DNA of 64,000 nt from Rhabditoides inermis (lineage: Eukaryota > Nematoda > Chromadorea > Rhabditida > Rhabditidae): positions 100,001 through 164,000 of the forward strand of contig CAWZYM010000111.1 of assembly GCA_963966185.1 (NCBI GenBank), in the 5' to 3' direction. Below, piece after piece: positions 48,898 to 61,657 of the stretch. The notes beneath the pieces are model-generated. The model ran no database searches. It was given only the letters and a program-made list of their open reading frames with translations, and was not told where the DNA came from. How positions within the stretch are numbered: the first letter of the stretch is position 1; every line of letters starts with the position of its first letter. A program made the position numbers and the translations under genes.

Positions 48898-49422
48898 TGG
48901 ACGAGGAGAAAATATGTTGCAGAGTGAGGCGAGATACGTATGCTTAGATACGGATGGATGGTGTGTAGTATAAACAAGGATGGAAAGTGCACAGTGCCCT
49001 TCATCAGTACCAGAGACGAAACGGTATTACAACCAACCATAACAAACCAAGGAACGCTGATGTCTGTGGATCCAGATAGATAGACAGATAGATAAGTAAG
49101 TAGTATGTGTCCAGTATACAAAAACACGGTACCAATCAACAATGTGAATATTATAGACACAACTTTTTTTTACAAAACAACAATATAAAACAAATATCAA
49201 GTACATAAAAACAATCAAGTATGTAAAAAAAACCGGAAAAAAACGGGAAAAAAACTTCATAGTGATAAATACCGTATTTTGTCATTCTGCTTTCGAAGTG
49301 TGTTTCACGAAATTAAAATAGATTTCACACTACTTCCGGAATGGGTCAATTTTCGTAAAATTATTCCTTTTTTCCGTTTTCATGTTTTCATTGTTTCCGC
49401 CAAATTTATACCCTTCAGGAGT
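48898..49422. promoter_or_regulatory. Shared intergenic region between divergent genes
   Basis: 525 bp separate the start of the PCED1-type gene (-) from that of the KH gene (+), so it probably carries both promoters. Visible content: GATAGATAGACAGATAGATA (about 49075-49095) and A-rich and T-rich runs. I see no TATA box that fixes a start. Confidence 0.35.
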
Positions 49423-50757
49423 ATGAGCCTGTTCCGTTCCTCTGCGTTTGTGCGCACCTGCGGCCTGCTCTCCGCCTCTGCCGCCGCGTATTTGATGTAC
49501 CTTCTTCTCAAGGAAGACGACGACACCGTTACAGAGGGACAAGTGGACGAAAACAACAACGAAGAGTTTGTCTACGGAAGAGATTGTGAGTTCTCACTTT
49601 CATGTCACTGTGATAAGGAATTGATAGCTCTATCTACACTCTTTGCGGTGCTTGGAAAAAAAACTAACTGTTTATTTCCTTCTTGCCTTCTTCAGTGCCC
49701 TACAAGGACTACTTCATCTACATTCCTCGCGAGAAGGTCGGCTGCGTTCTCGGCCGGCACGGCTCCACCATTCGCCGCGTCGAGTTCGAGACCAGGGTTC
49801 GAGGACTTTCGGTATCGTACATGACAGTGGTCTTCAGACGTTGCTCGAGATCATCTACTACTCTTCCACTGAGGTGGCGCGCGTCTCCAAGTCCGATCTC
49901 TACGACGCGCAGGCCGAGTGGGACAGGTTAGAGGATCTGGAGACGTCCTCGAGAAGATGATCATGTTCAGACAGTGCGCGGTTCTGTCGGACGAGCTCGA
50001 CTGGTCGGTGCCGTCGGGAGAGGACCGCCGCGCCAAGCCCTCCTCCAAATACGACAACCACGCGTTCCTCCGCGTGCGCAGCCAGACCGAGCGACAGGTA
50101 CTCCCCTCACCAAGATTCCTCAATCTCCCGCTCCCCCAGGTCACTCTCGTTCGTCTCGCCATCGAGGGCCTTCTCAAGGAAAATAGCCGGCAAAAGATCC
50201 GCCACTCGTTCCGCATACCCGCCGAGTACGCTGGAATGGTTATAGGTCAGTTTGTCTCTCCAAGTTCCGTGAGGCACACATAGACTGTGACAGAATTCTT
50301 ATGAGATCGATATAGATAATGGTGGAGGACTTTGCAGGCCGCGGCGGGGACAACGTGCGCAAGATGAACCAGCAGCTGCGCGTGTTCGTCAGGGTGAACA
50401 AGGCCGAGGACGAGACGGTGCACGACGGAATGGTAGGAGCGTCTCCTAGACATCTTGCCCACCTTGTCCAGGTGAGCGTGACTGTGGACGGGCCGGCTGA
50501 TGCGTGCACGCTGGCCGAGAAGCGAGTGATGGCGGTGGTGCGGAAGGGCGAGTGGATCAGGAACAAGGAGTCCGGCGACCGGGACAGGAGCGAGAGCCCC
50601 GTCCACAAGGTACGCGTGGGGGGGGGGGGCAACTGCTGCATATTAGAAGACAGTCATATTGGTGACATCGCGGAAATAGTGGTATCTATTTCAGCAAATC
50701 GAGGAGCTCCAGCGGGCTGCTGCGGCTGCTGCAGAGGACGACGACGAGGAGTGGTGA
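49423..50757 (+). CDS. Two-KH-domain protein with N-terminal membrane anchor (TDRKH/PAPI-like, no Tudor domain seen)
   Basis: It starts MSLFRSSAFVRTCGLLSASA with a hydrophobic segment AAAYLMYLLL, as in mitochondrially anchored TDRKH proteins. KH1: YFIYIPREKVGCVLGRHGST (GRHG loop) followed, after a 41-bp intron (49798-49838), by TLLEIIYYSSTEVARVSKSD and VRGSGDVLEKMIMF. KH2: HSFRIPAEYAGMVIG|RGGDNVRKMNQQLRVFVRVN (GRGG loop split by an intron), then VSVTVDGPADACTLAEKRVM. The acidic C-terminus ends AAAEDDDEEW. Between AQAEWDR and VRGSGDV (about 49920-49930) the frame shifts by one base with no usable intron, so either a base is missing or the gene is damaged. TDRKH/PAPI proteins act in piRNA biogenesis; nematode PAPI-1 is the closest named relative, inferred from architecture only. 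AATAAA at about 50930. Confidence 0.6.
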
Positions 50758-51052
50758 ACATCTCAAGTGTCATACTAACGCCGAATTACATATCTTACCC
50801 CCTCTTCGTGTGTATAGTACTAATAGCTGAACGTAGATACTACGTTCTTACCATCTGAAGCTAGTGTTGAAAGTTGTTGTGTTTGTAGATTGTAGTCGTT
50901 ATTGTTGTACCGAATATTCTCAGATGTTAATAAAATTTTATATTTATTATCAGCTGTACAAAACAAGGTGCAGCCAATTCGGGTGCGAAACAGATAGAAA
51001 GTGAGTGGTAGGCGGTGAGAACGGAAAGAGGCGGATCGTTATTATTGCACTC

Positions 51053-51398
51053 TCACGCCTGCACGTCGACGAGCTCGGCGGGCATGGGCGCCTTGGGGTG
51101 CTTCGACTCGAAGTGCTGCTTGTAGGTCTTCGGGTCAGGCATCTGCGACTGCAACAACACTAGTTAAACATACTATACAACACAAAACAGCAACAAAAAC
51201 TACTTACCATGCACACGGTACACTTGAAAAGAAGAGCGGCCTGAGCGGCGCTCTTCTGGTCGTGAGCCTGGCCCTAGAAAAAGGTAACAACCATATATGA
51301 GAGAAAGTATAAAAAAGTGCGCAACTAACCTTCTTGGCCTTCTCCTTAGCAGCAAGGTTCTTGGCCTGGGATTGAGCCTTCTGGTGACCGCGAGCCAT
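51053..51398 (-). CDS. ZNF706-type small C2H2 zinc-finger protein
   Basis: Three exons give a protein of about 75 residues that matches the ZNF706/4F5-related family along its whole length: MARGHQKAQSQAKNLAAKEK, GQAHDQKSAAQAALLFKCTV, CM|SQMPDPKTYKQHFESKHP and KAPMPAELVDVQA. The single finger is C-x2-C (CTVC) plus H-x4-H (HFESKH). The N-terminal SERF-like basic stretch is conserved. The family is reported in transcriptional repression and aggregation modulation. Introns have canonical donors (GTTAGT, GTAAGT). The next gene upstream (52067, +) is divergent, with 668 bp between starts. Confidence 0.9.
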
Positions 51399-52066
51399 CT
51401 CTATAAGCGAAATTGATGGGTACCAACAGATAGCTAAGATGCATATGCCGCTAAACAATCGATTGCAGGGAAATGGATCGCGAGCATACACAAGAACGGA
51501 CAAAACCAGTATGGAACAAGCTGCATCTAGAACTATGACAACTGAATCTAGAAATAAGACCTGTCTGCCTGACTCGTCTAGCTTGTAAATGACGATCTTT
51601 CTACGTGAAATAGTGATACAACAAACCGTCCGCTGAAACCAAGCCACTTGCAAATGACAAAGCACGACCGTAATGAAATTTTTTTTTAGGAAATCATGGG
51701 CTTTGGAAGTAGGCAAGCAGAGATAAATGTCAATTGTGAATCCACCAACACACTACACACGATTTGGAATTACATAAACCATACAACCATCTTGATTTTG
51801 TAGCTAAAATTGCTACAACACATCGGACGTCACAATAATTCTCAAGAAATAAAAGCAGCTGTTTAATATTAAAATTAAAAGAATAAAAGGCAGTCTGTAG
51901 CTGAAATATGTACAATCCGGTTAATCGTTTGAGGACCTGTCAATTTTTCCCGCAAAATTTAAGATTTGGGTTGGGTCACACATATGTTTTGCATTTCTCG
52001 CTTCTTTTTATATGATTTTTCATCTTTTACAAAATTCGAACGCTTCTATCGTGTTATTGTTGCAGA
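51399..52066. promoter_or_regulatory. Intergenic region between the ZNF706-like and WDR5-like genes
   Basis: 668 bp between divergent starts, AT-rich, with no coding exon that I can support. It probably includes both promoters. Confidence 0.35.
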
Positions 52067-54300
<2,234 letters not shown>

Positions 54301-55152
54301 GGAGGGGAGAAGCAGAGAAGTTGGCGCTTTATCTCGTATCACATACTGCCCCACTAACATGTTCATTGTTCACACCTTGTGTGTTTGTATTCACCCACTT
54401 TGAAAATGTTGAAAATGTACAAACTAAAAATCGTTATTTTGCTAATGCACCCCGAGCGGAGGGGGCGTGAGAGGAAATGTGTTATTCAGTTTTGTTATTT
54501 TACACAGCTCCCGTTGAACGTTGCATATTAGATCTCCGCACTTCGTATGTACCTGCAGTGTGTATGTCCGTTTTGTACTCGTGATTTTGATTTATTCGAT
54601 AAAAAGTTTTGAGTGATTGTGTTAGCGATTTGCATAAGGGGGGGGGGTGGTTCAAAGTTGCCGTGTACAGGTTTACTTTTTGGTCAGATGACGCGTTTTA
54701 AACGATTATATAAATAAAATGGCTCACGGCATCTGATTATGAAGTGAGCATTGAGCTTATGAGATCGTATCAGGTTCCCAGTTGTATTGTTGGAGCACGT
54801 GTTGATCCAAGGTCATCTCTCGCTTTGGTCATTCGACCACTGGCGATCGCTTGTTTTGTGATGGCATGGTCGTGTGCGGTTATCGCTCTGTTCCTTTTTC
54901 GGACGCGAACCACTCTCTCTCTCTTTTCGGTGGTCATTGATTGTTTTGATGCCGTGATAGTGATAGGTTCTGCAGCAAAATTCTGCATGTTGCGAACGTG
55001 GTTTATTCGATTTGAAAGTATGATGTGTTTCAGTTTCACGTAAGGTTAGTTCTGTGTGAGAAGGAACGACTCTCGCCCCATTGTTGTACTAGATTGTGTT
55101 TCGCGTTTCGATATCTACGACATGTGTAAAAGTATGTGTAATTGATGTTGAG
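54301..55152. other. Intergenic, WDR5 3' end and ALDH upstream region
   Basis: AATAAAATGG (about 54713) and ATAAAAAG (about 54600) are candidate polyadenylation sites of the WDR5 gene. Open frames at 54744-55043 lack exon context. No other feature seen. Confidence 0.35.
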
Positions 55153-56124
55153 ATGTTCGCCTCTGTTGTCGCGGGTCTGCTAGATGGAAGCGTGACTTCG
55201 AACACCAACTATGTGGACGGAGAGTTTGTCCCGGCGAGGGGAGGAGACATGGACACTGTGGATCCAAGCACCGGAAAGGTGAGGGAGGGAGAGAGAGAGA
55301 GAGAATGAGTGAGGGAGAGGGCTGAGGGAGAGGGAGAGGGAAAGAGAGAGAGAGAGAGACCACCTTCAGGCCTGGACGCGCATCGCGCGCTCGAACGCAG
55401 AGGATGTGGAGGCGGCTGTCGCTGCGGCCAATGCGGCGTTCCAAAGGTAAGGCCAGACTCGATTTTGTCTTGAAACAACTGCTTCATGCTACAAAAACCT
55501 TAGAAGGACCTTTTTAAGGGTAATTTTGTTTACAGCGGTTCTCATTTCGCCTGCAAAGTTGATCTCGATAGTCTAGCATCTACTTTGATTGAAATGCGAA
55601 TCATTTGCAGCTGGTCGTCGTCTTCGGTGCAGCACCGCTCGAGTCTCCTTCTGAAGCTGGCCGACGTGGTGGAGACGCAGCTGGATGGTCTGGCCGAGCT
55701 GGAGAGCAGGGACCAGGGCAAGCCAGTGCACCTCGCCAGGTCGGTCCTCTACATAGAATAAAAAAGTTATATATGTTTTGTTCGCTTCTTTATCGCATGC
55801 ATGGTAATAAAAGTTAGAGAGTTTGTATCATAATTATAAGAGCACTTTGTGCCAATCTGTGTGATTTAAATGCACATAGTAGGAACTGCGAGAATCACCG
55901 TCATTTTTTAATGCAACTAGCAGCTCCTAAAACGTGTATTTCCATCCTACTGTTTGCTTCATTCCTACTTTTTCTTATCACGTGTTGCTGAAAACCATAT
56001 TAATCATTTCATGCTGATCGACATCCCTCGCTGTGTGCACAACTTCCGCTTCTTCGCCACCGCCATGCTGCACCACACCGCGCCGTGTGTGGGAGAGAGA
56101 GAGAGAGAGTGAGAGGGAGGGAGG

Positions 56125-56188
<64 letters not shown>

Positions 56189-59100
56189 CCATTACTCGTA
56201 CCACCCATAGCAATGTCCTCGAATTCGATTAAAATTTTGAACCGCTCTGACCAACATACATTTTTCATTCAATAACACGCAATAGAGTCACAGCGGAAAC
56301 GGAGTTTTGGATCAAGTGCTTTCGACTCTACCCGGACGGTTTCTGTTTGCCAGCGCATCATACGATTGCAGCTCGACCCTGCTGGACGCGCCGGTGAAGG
56401 CTGTGAACTACGTCAAGTACGACGCGGTCGGCGTCGCCGGACTGATCAGCCCCTGGAACCTGCCGCTATACCTGGTCCGTGCTCCCTCCCTGCTACTCAG
56501 TGACTCATTCCGAACACTCACGATGCCCACATCCGAGAAACAACAGACAGTGTCAGTGGGGATATGACTAGCACGTTCTCATGTCGACATATACCTTCTA
56601 GCACATGTCAGAATCAAGAAGAAAAACAAATCATTGACTCATCGGAGAAATGCCGGACAGTGACTATATGAATCAATTCAATTCAATTCAATTCAACATT
56701 TATCCGGTATCGCATTATGTGATCATAACTCAAACATCAATTATTCACAGAGTAGCGCCGGGAAGCATAGGTATTCCATCTTGTCGCGTCGGTGTCCGCG
56801 GCCACGTTCTTCCATTCCTCCTCGAGGGTCCTTCTATTGGATGGGATCGTCTTCTTGAATTCATCACTCCATTGTAGGTGAGGGCGACCAGGTTTGCCCA
56901 TATTTGGCGGCTTCCAATCGATCACTCGTCTCGTCCAGCGGTCGTCGTCGCAAGTCATTAGGCGGCGGGCGAACCTCCACTTCTTTGTCCTTGCTTCGCA
57001 CAGCACGTCTCGTAATCCCGTCTGCCGTCGTATCTCCTTGCACGGAACCTTGTCCAGTAAAGTCAGTCCGAGCATCTTTCTTTCCATTCTCCTTTGAACA
57101 GTCCTCAGCTTCTGTAGATCTTCTCTTCGAAGACTCCAAGTCTCGGCAGCGTAGGTGAGCGCGGGTAGAACTGCCATCCGAAACACTTTCCTTCGCAATC
57201 GCATCGGTGCGCTCTTCAGCATCAAGAACTGGCCATGGCGGAAGAAAGCGCCCCAGCCAGCCTGTACTCTCCTCGTCACTTCCACTCGGTCGTCAGTCAT
57301 GAAGCTGAGAGAACGGCCCAGGTAGACAAATTTGTCCACGTACTCCACTTCTCCTCCGTCTAGTCGGATGCTCTTCTTCGGCCCGTTGCTCATCACCACT
57401 GTCTTCTTCCTGTTCACGTACAGTCCGTAGTCGCTGCTCTTCTCCGCCAGTTCCTCCAGCATCCTTTCTGCAGCTGAAGGTGAGCGTGCAAAGAGGATGA
57501 TGTCATCAGCATAGCACAGATGAGTCAGCTTCTGTCCTCCAATATCCAGTCCGGCTCCAACAAAATCGAAGTCCAGTTTGGCACAGATTTCAGCGAGCAC
57601 GCAGTTGAACAAATGCGGCGATAGCGGGCAGCCTTGGCGAACTCCTTTCTTCACTTCGATTTCAGCCGGTGTCCCTCGAACATTCACCTTCGTCTTGCCG
57701 TCGTTGTAGATGCTCTGCAGCAGTCGGATGTAGGCGGGGTGCACTCCACATCTCTTCAGCGCAAGCCACGTGTCGTTGTGTTCGATCGAGTCGTAAGCCT
57801 TGGCAAAGTCCACGAAAACAAGGTAGCCGTGGTATCCGTGGCGATAGAGCTTGTAGATCACTTCGCGCGTCACCAGAATGTGGTCGTTGCAGCTGAATCC
57901 TCTCCGAAAGCCGGCCTGCTCCAGCGGCTGCTGCGCCTCCAATGACGGTTGTAGTCGAGCGAGCACAGTCCGCATCAGCAGCTTCAGCAGCGTCGAAGAC
58001 ACAGAGATCGGCCTGTAGTTGCCGATGTCGAGTGGGTCGCCCTTCTTGTACAGCAGCGATACCAAGGAGTCGGCCATGTCGTCAGCGATCCTCCCTCCAG
58101 TGAGACAGGTGTTGAACAGCGCGGCAACGTACTCCAGCAGAATCGGCGGCGCGTATAGCAGGCTCTCCGTCGATATCCGGTCGGGTCCGCGGGCGACATT
58201 CCTCTTCATCAGCACCAGCACTCGACGAATCTCCTCGGCAGTGAACTCCTCGGGCAACGGGCCATCCACGTCAAATGGCGGAAACGGCAGCCAGCCAGTG
58301 TCGAAGAGCGCGTTGTAGAAGAGGCAGATGACGTTGCACACATGAGAGGGGCGAGTGGCGATCGTGTTGTCGACAGCTCGCAGGCTTCCCATCAGTGTCC
58401 TCGAAACCTCCTCTCCTCGCAGAGCCTTCCGTGACGCTATTCCTTTCTTATAGAGTGCCATGTGTCGTTTCTCCAGGTCCTTCTCGATGGCGGCTCGAAT
58501 TGCCTTGTTCAGAAGTGTGAGAGAGATCCTGGAATTGACGTCGTCCTTCCGTTGCAGCAGCTTCCGTTGTCTGAACAGGTCCAGAGTAGTGGCTGACAAA
58601 CGTGGGTCGCGCGGCATCATCGTAGACGTAGTCCATTCCGCAGTCTTCACCGTCGCACACAGGGTACGGTAGTGTACCGTAGCATCCGACGAGCGCGGCA
58701 GCGGCGTTCTCGACAGCAGCTCTTCCATCTCCTTTCTATACTCTCTCCAGTTCGTCCTCCATCTTCCCTTCGTCTTCGGCTTCTTCTTCGGCAGGTGAAC
58801 TCGCAGCTCCATCCGGACCATCCGGTGGTCGGACCGGAAGTCGAACTGGTTCACGACTCGGCAACTCCGTACTCCGTCCAGATTCCGCATAAACACGAAA
58901 TCATAGCAAGAGTGGGTACCTTGAGCCGATCTCCAAGTCCAGAGTCGTCCCGTTCGGTTCCGGAAGTAGGTGTTTCCGGCGGCCCATCCGTTGCTCTCGA
59001 GCCACTCAGCCAGCATGTCTCCTCGTCCGTTCCTCGTACCGTATCCATAGAGTCCAGCGCAGCGTTCAGAGTCCACGATCCGACTTCCCAGTGATGCGTT

Positions 59101-60228
59101 CATGTCGCCGAGGATTACTGCGCGGAAACGGCAGCGAACCCCGGATTCGGACCGACGAACGCTTACCGCTCCACCACCCCGGAGGCTCTCCTGCCTGGCA
59201 CCGGGGCGGGTGCAATCACCCAAGGCTTCCAGCGTCCTTTCATACTCCTCGTCAGTGTACGCAGTGGTCGGCATGTACACGCAGACCACGCGCAGTGTGT
59301 AGTTGTCCATGTCCAGGTCGACGTAGCACAGTCGGGCCGAGACGGCGGTGAATCCGATGACTCGGTCAGCGTAGGCGGGGCTAATGAGGAAACCCACGCC
59401 ATGCTTCTTCCCTCCTCCACTGTGGTAGAACTCGTACCGGCTCCGGTTCAGCAGACGTTGTTCGGGTGCGTCGCGCTTGACTTCGCATAACCCGAGAACG
59501 TCCACTTTCACCTTCTGCACGGCTTCTTCGATCTCCAGTAGTCTCCTCTCTGTCCGGAGAGAGCGGGCGTTGAGGACGGCGATGTTGATGACGTCCTGTT
59601 GCTCCATCGGGCTTCTCTGTGCGGGCCCAGTCGTGCTCACAGAGGAATCCAAACTTGCGGCGGCGACGGCCGGTGGAGCGAGAAATGCACCCGACCGACC
59701 GCCGTGACGAAAAGAAATGGAATGGAATACTATATGAATATGACGATGGAATTATGACACTCTGTGTTGCTGTTGCATCTATTTACAGTTCATTGACTTA
59801 TCGAATAAGTACCGGACAGTAACTATGAGGATAGACTGACACTTTGTCTTGCAGCTGTTTTTCAAGCTGGCTATCACTGAACTCATTGGCTTATTCAAGA
59901 AACACCAGACAGTGACTATGAGGATAGACGACCTACATTTTCCTTGCAGCTATCGTTCAAGCTGGCTCCGGCACTCGCCGCCGGGAACACAGTGGTGTGC
60001 AAGCCGAGCGAGCTCACCACCGCCTCCGCATGGGCACTCATGCACGCGTTCCGAGAGTGCGGTGCGTACAGCTAGCAGTCTAGCATATGTTCGATCCGTC
60101 GGCATTGCTCTTGTTGAGTCCTGACCTGACCTTCCTATAAGTGACTGGAGAGATAGAGAGAGAGAGAGATAGACAGAGAGAGAGAGAGAGATAGACAGAG
60201 AGAGATAGACAGAGAGAGAGATAGAGAA

Positions 60229-60265
<37 letters not shown>

Positions 60266-61620
60266 TGCTCATTGCAGGTTTCCCGGCGGGCGTGGTGAAC
60301 ATGGTGTCTGGGACGGGCGCGGAGGCTGGCGAGCCCCTCGTCACACATCCCGATGTGCCTCTTGTCAGCTTCACCGGAAGTGCGTTCCAAAAACCAATCA
60401 ATAATCATTTATCAAACTCAAATACATCGAATCCAGCAAGTACACTTGTTCTAATCATATCATAAACATTGTAATTTTTTGTAGTCATCCGTCCATCTGC
60501 TTTTCAGGTACTCTCATCGGCAAGCGCATCGCTGGACTGTGCGCGCCTTTCAATAAGAAGGTGCGAGATTTTTTTTGGGAAGTCCTCGAAAAAGTTGATT
60601 TTGTTAGAATAATTTGGTTGGCTTCATTCTGTACGATAAGAACAAAATTTAATCTGTTTCGTTCCCTTAGGATTACGATAGGTGAATTATTCGACGTGCT
60701 TCGTTCCCTTAGGATTACGATAGGAGAATAATTTGACGTGCTTCGTTTCCTTAGAATTACGATAGGTGAATTATTCGACGTGCTGCGTTCCCTTAGGATT
60801 ACGATAGGTGAATAATTCGACGTGCTGCGTTCCCTTAGGATTACGATAGGAGAATAATTCGACGTGCTTCGTTCCCTTAGGATTACGATAGGAGAACAAT
60901 TCGACGTGCTTCGTTCCTTTAGGATTACGATAGGATAATAATTCGACGTGCTTCGTTCCCTTAGGATTACGATAGGAGAATAATTTGACGTGCTTCGTTT
61001 CGTAGGATTACGATAGGTGAATAACTCGACGTGCATTGTTCCCTTAGGATTACGATATGGGAAGGATATATTTCAGGTGTCTCTTGAGATGGGTGGAAAG
61101 AACGCGGCTATCGTCTATCCCTCGGTCGACATCGAGAAGATTATCGCTGAGATTGCGAGGTAGAGAGGGAGGGGGAGATAGAGAGAAAAGAGAGAGAGAG
61201 AGATTTTTCCTCCAGGTCGTGCTTCATAAACCAGGGCGAGATCTGTCTGTGCACGTCCCGTCTCTTTGTCCACTCCTCCATCTACGAGCAGTTCGTGAAG
61301 CGACTCCTGGAAGAGGCAAAGAAGGTATACGGTAGTTTCATACCGTATCACATTGCCATTTCCAGTTCACTGTCGGCGATCCTCGCGGCTCCTTCACTCT
61401 CGGAGCTGTCAACTCTAAGCTGCACTTTGACAAGGTGGGAGAGATATACAAATACATTCATAATAAATCGTTTTTTTTTTACTTTTACAAAACCTATTCC
61501 ACAAAATGGTAATACATAAGTCACTACCAGGTCTCGTCGTACATCACTCTCGCCTCGCAAGAGGGCGGTCGGGTGGAGTGCGGAGGATTGGCCACTGTGG
61601 GTGGAGAGTGCGCGGGGGTG

Positions 61621-61657
<37 letters not shown>

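Noticed and set aside
58672..59094. Plus-strand ORFs across 56.8-59.7 kb as genes
   Set aside because: They are shadows of the 971-codon LINE ORF on the minus strand.
60485..61036. 183-codon minus ORF with a 14-residue repeat as a gene
   Set aside because: It is the 42-bp intronic minisatellite, lacks any start context and is antisense to the ALDH gene.
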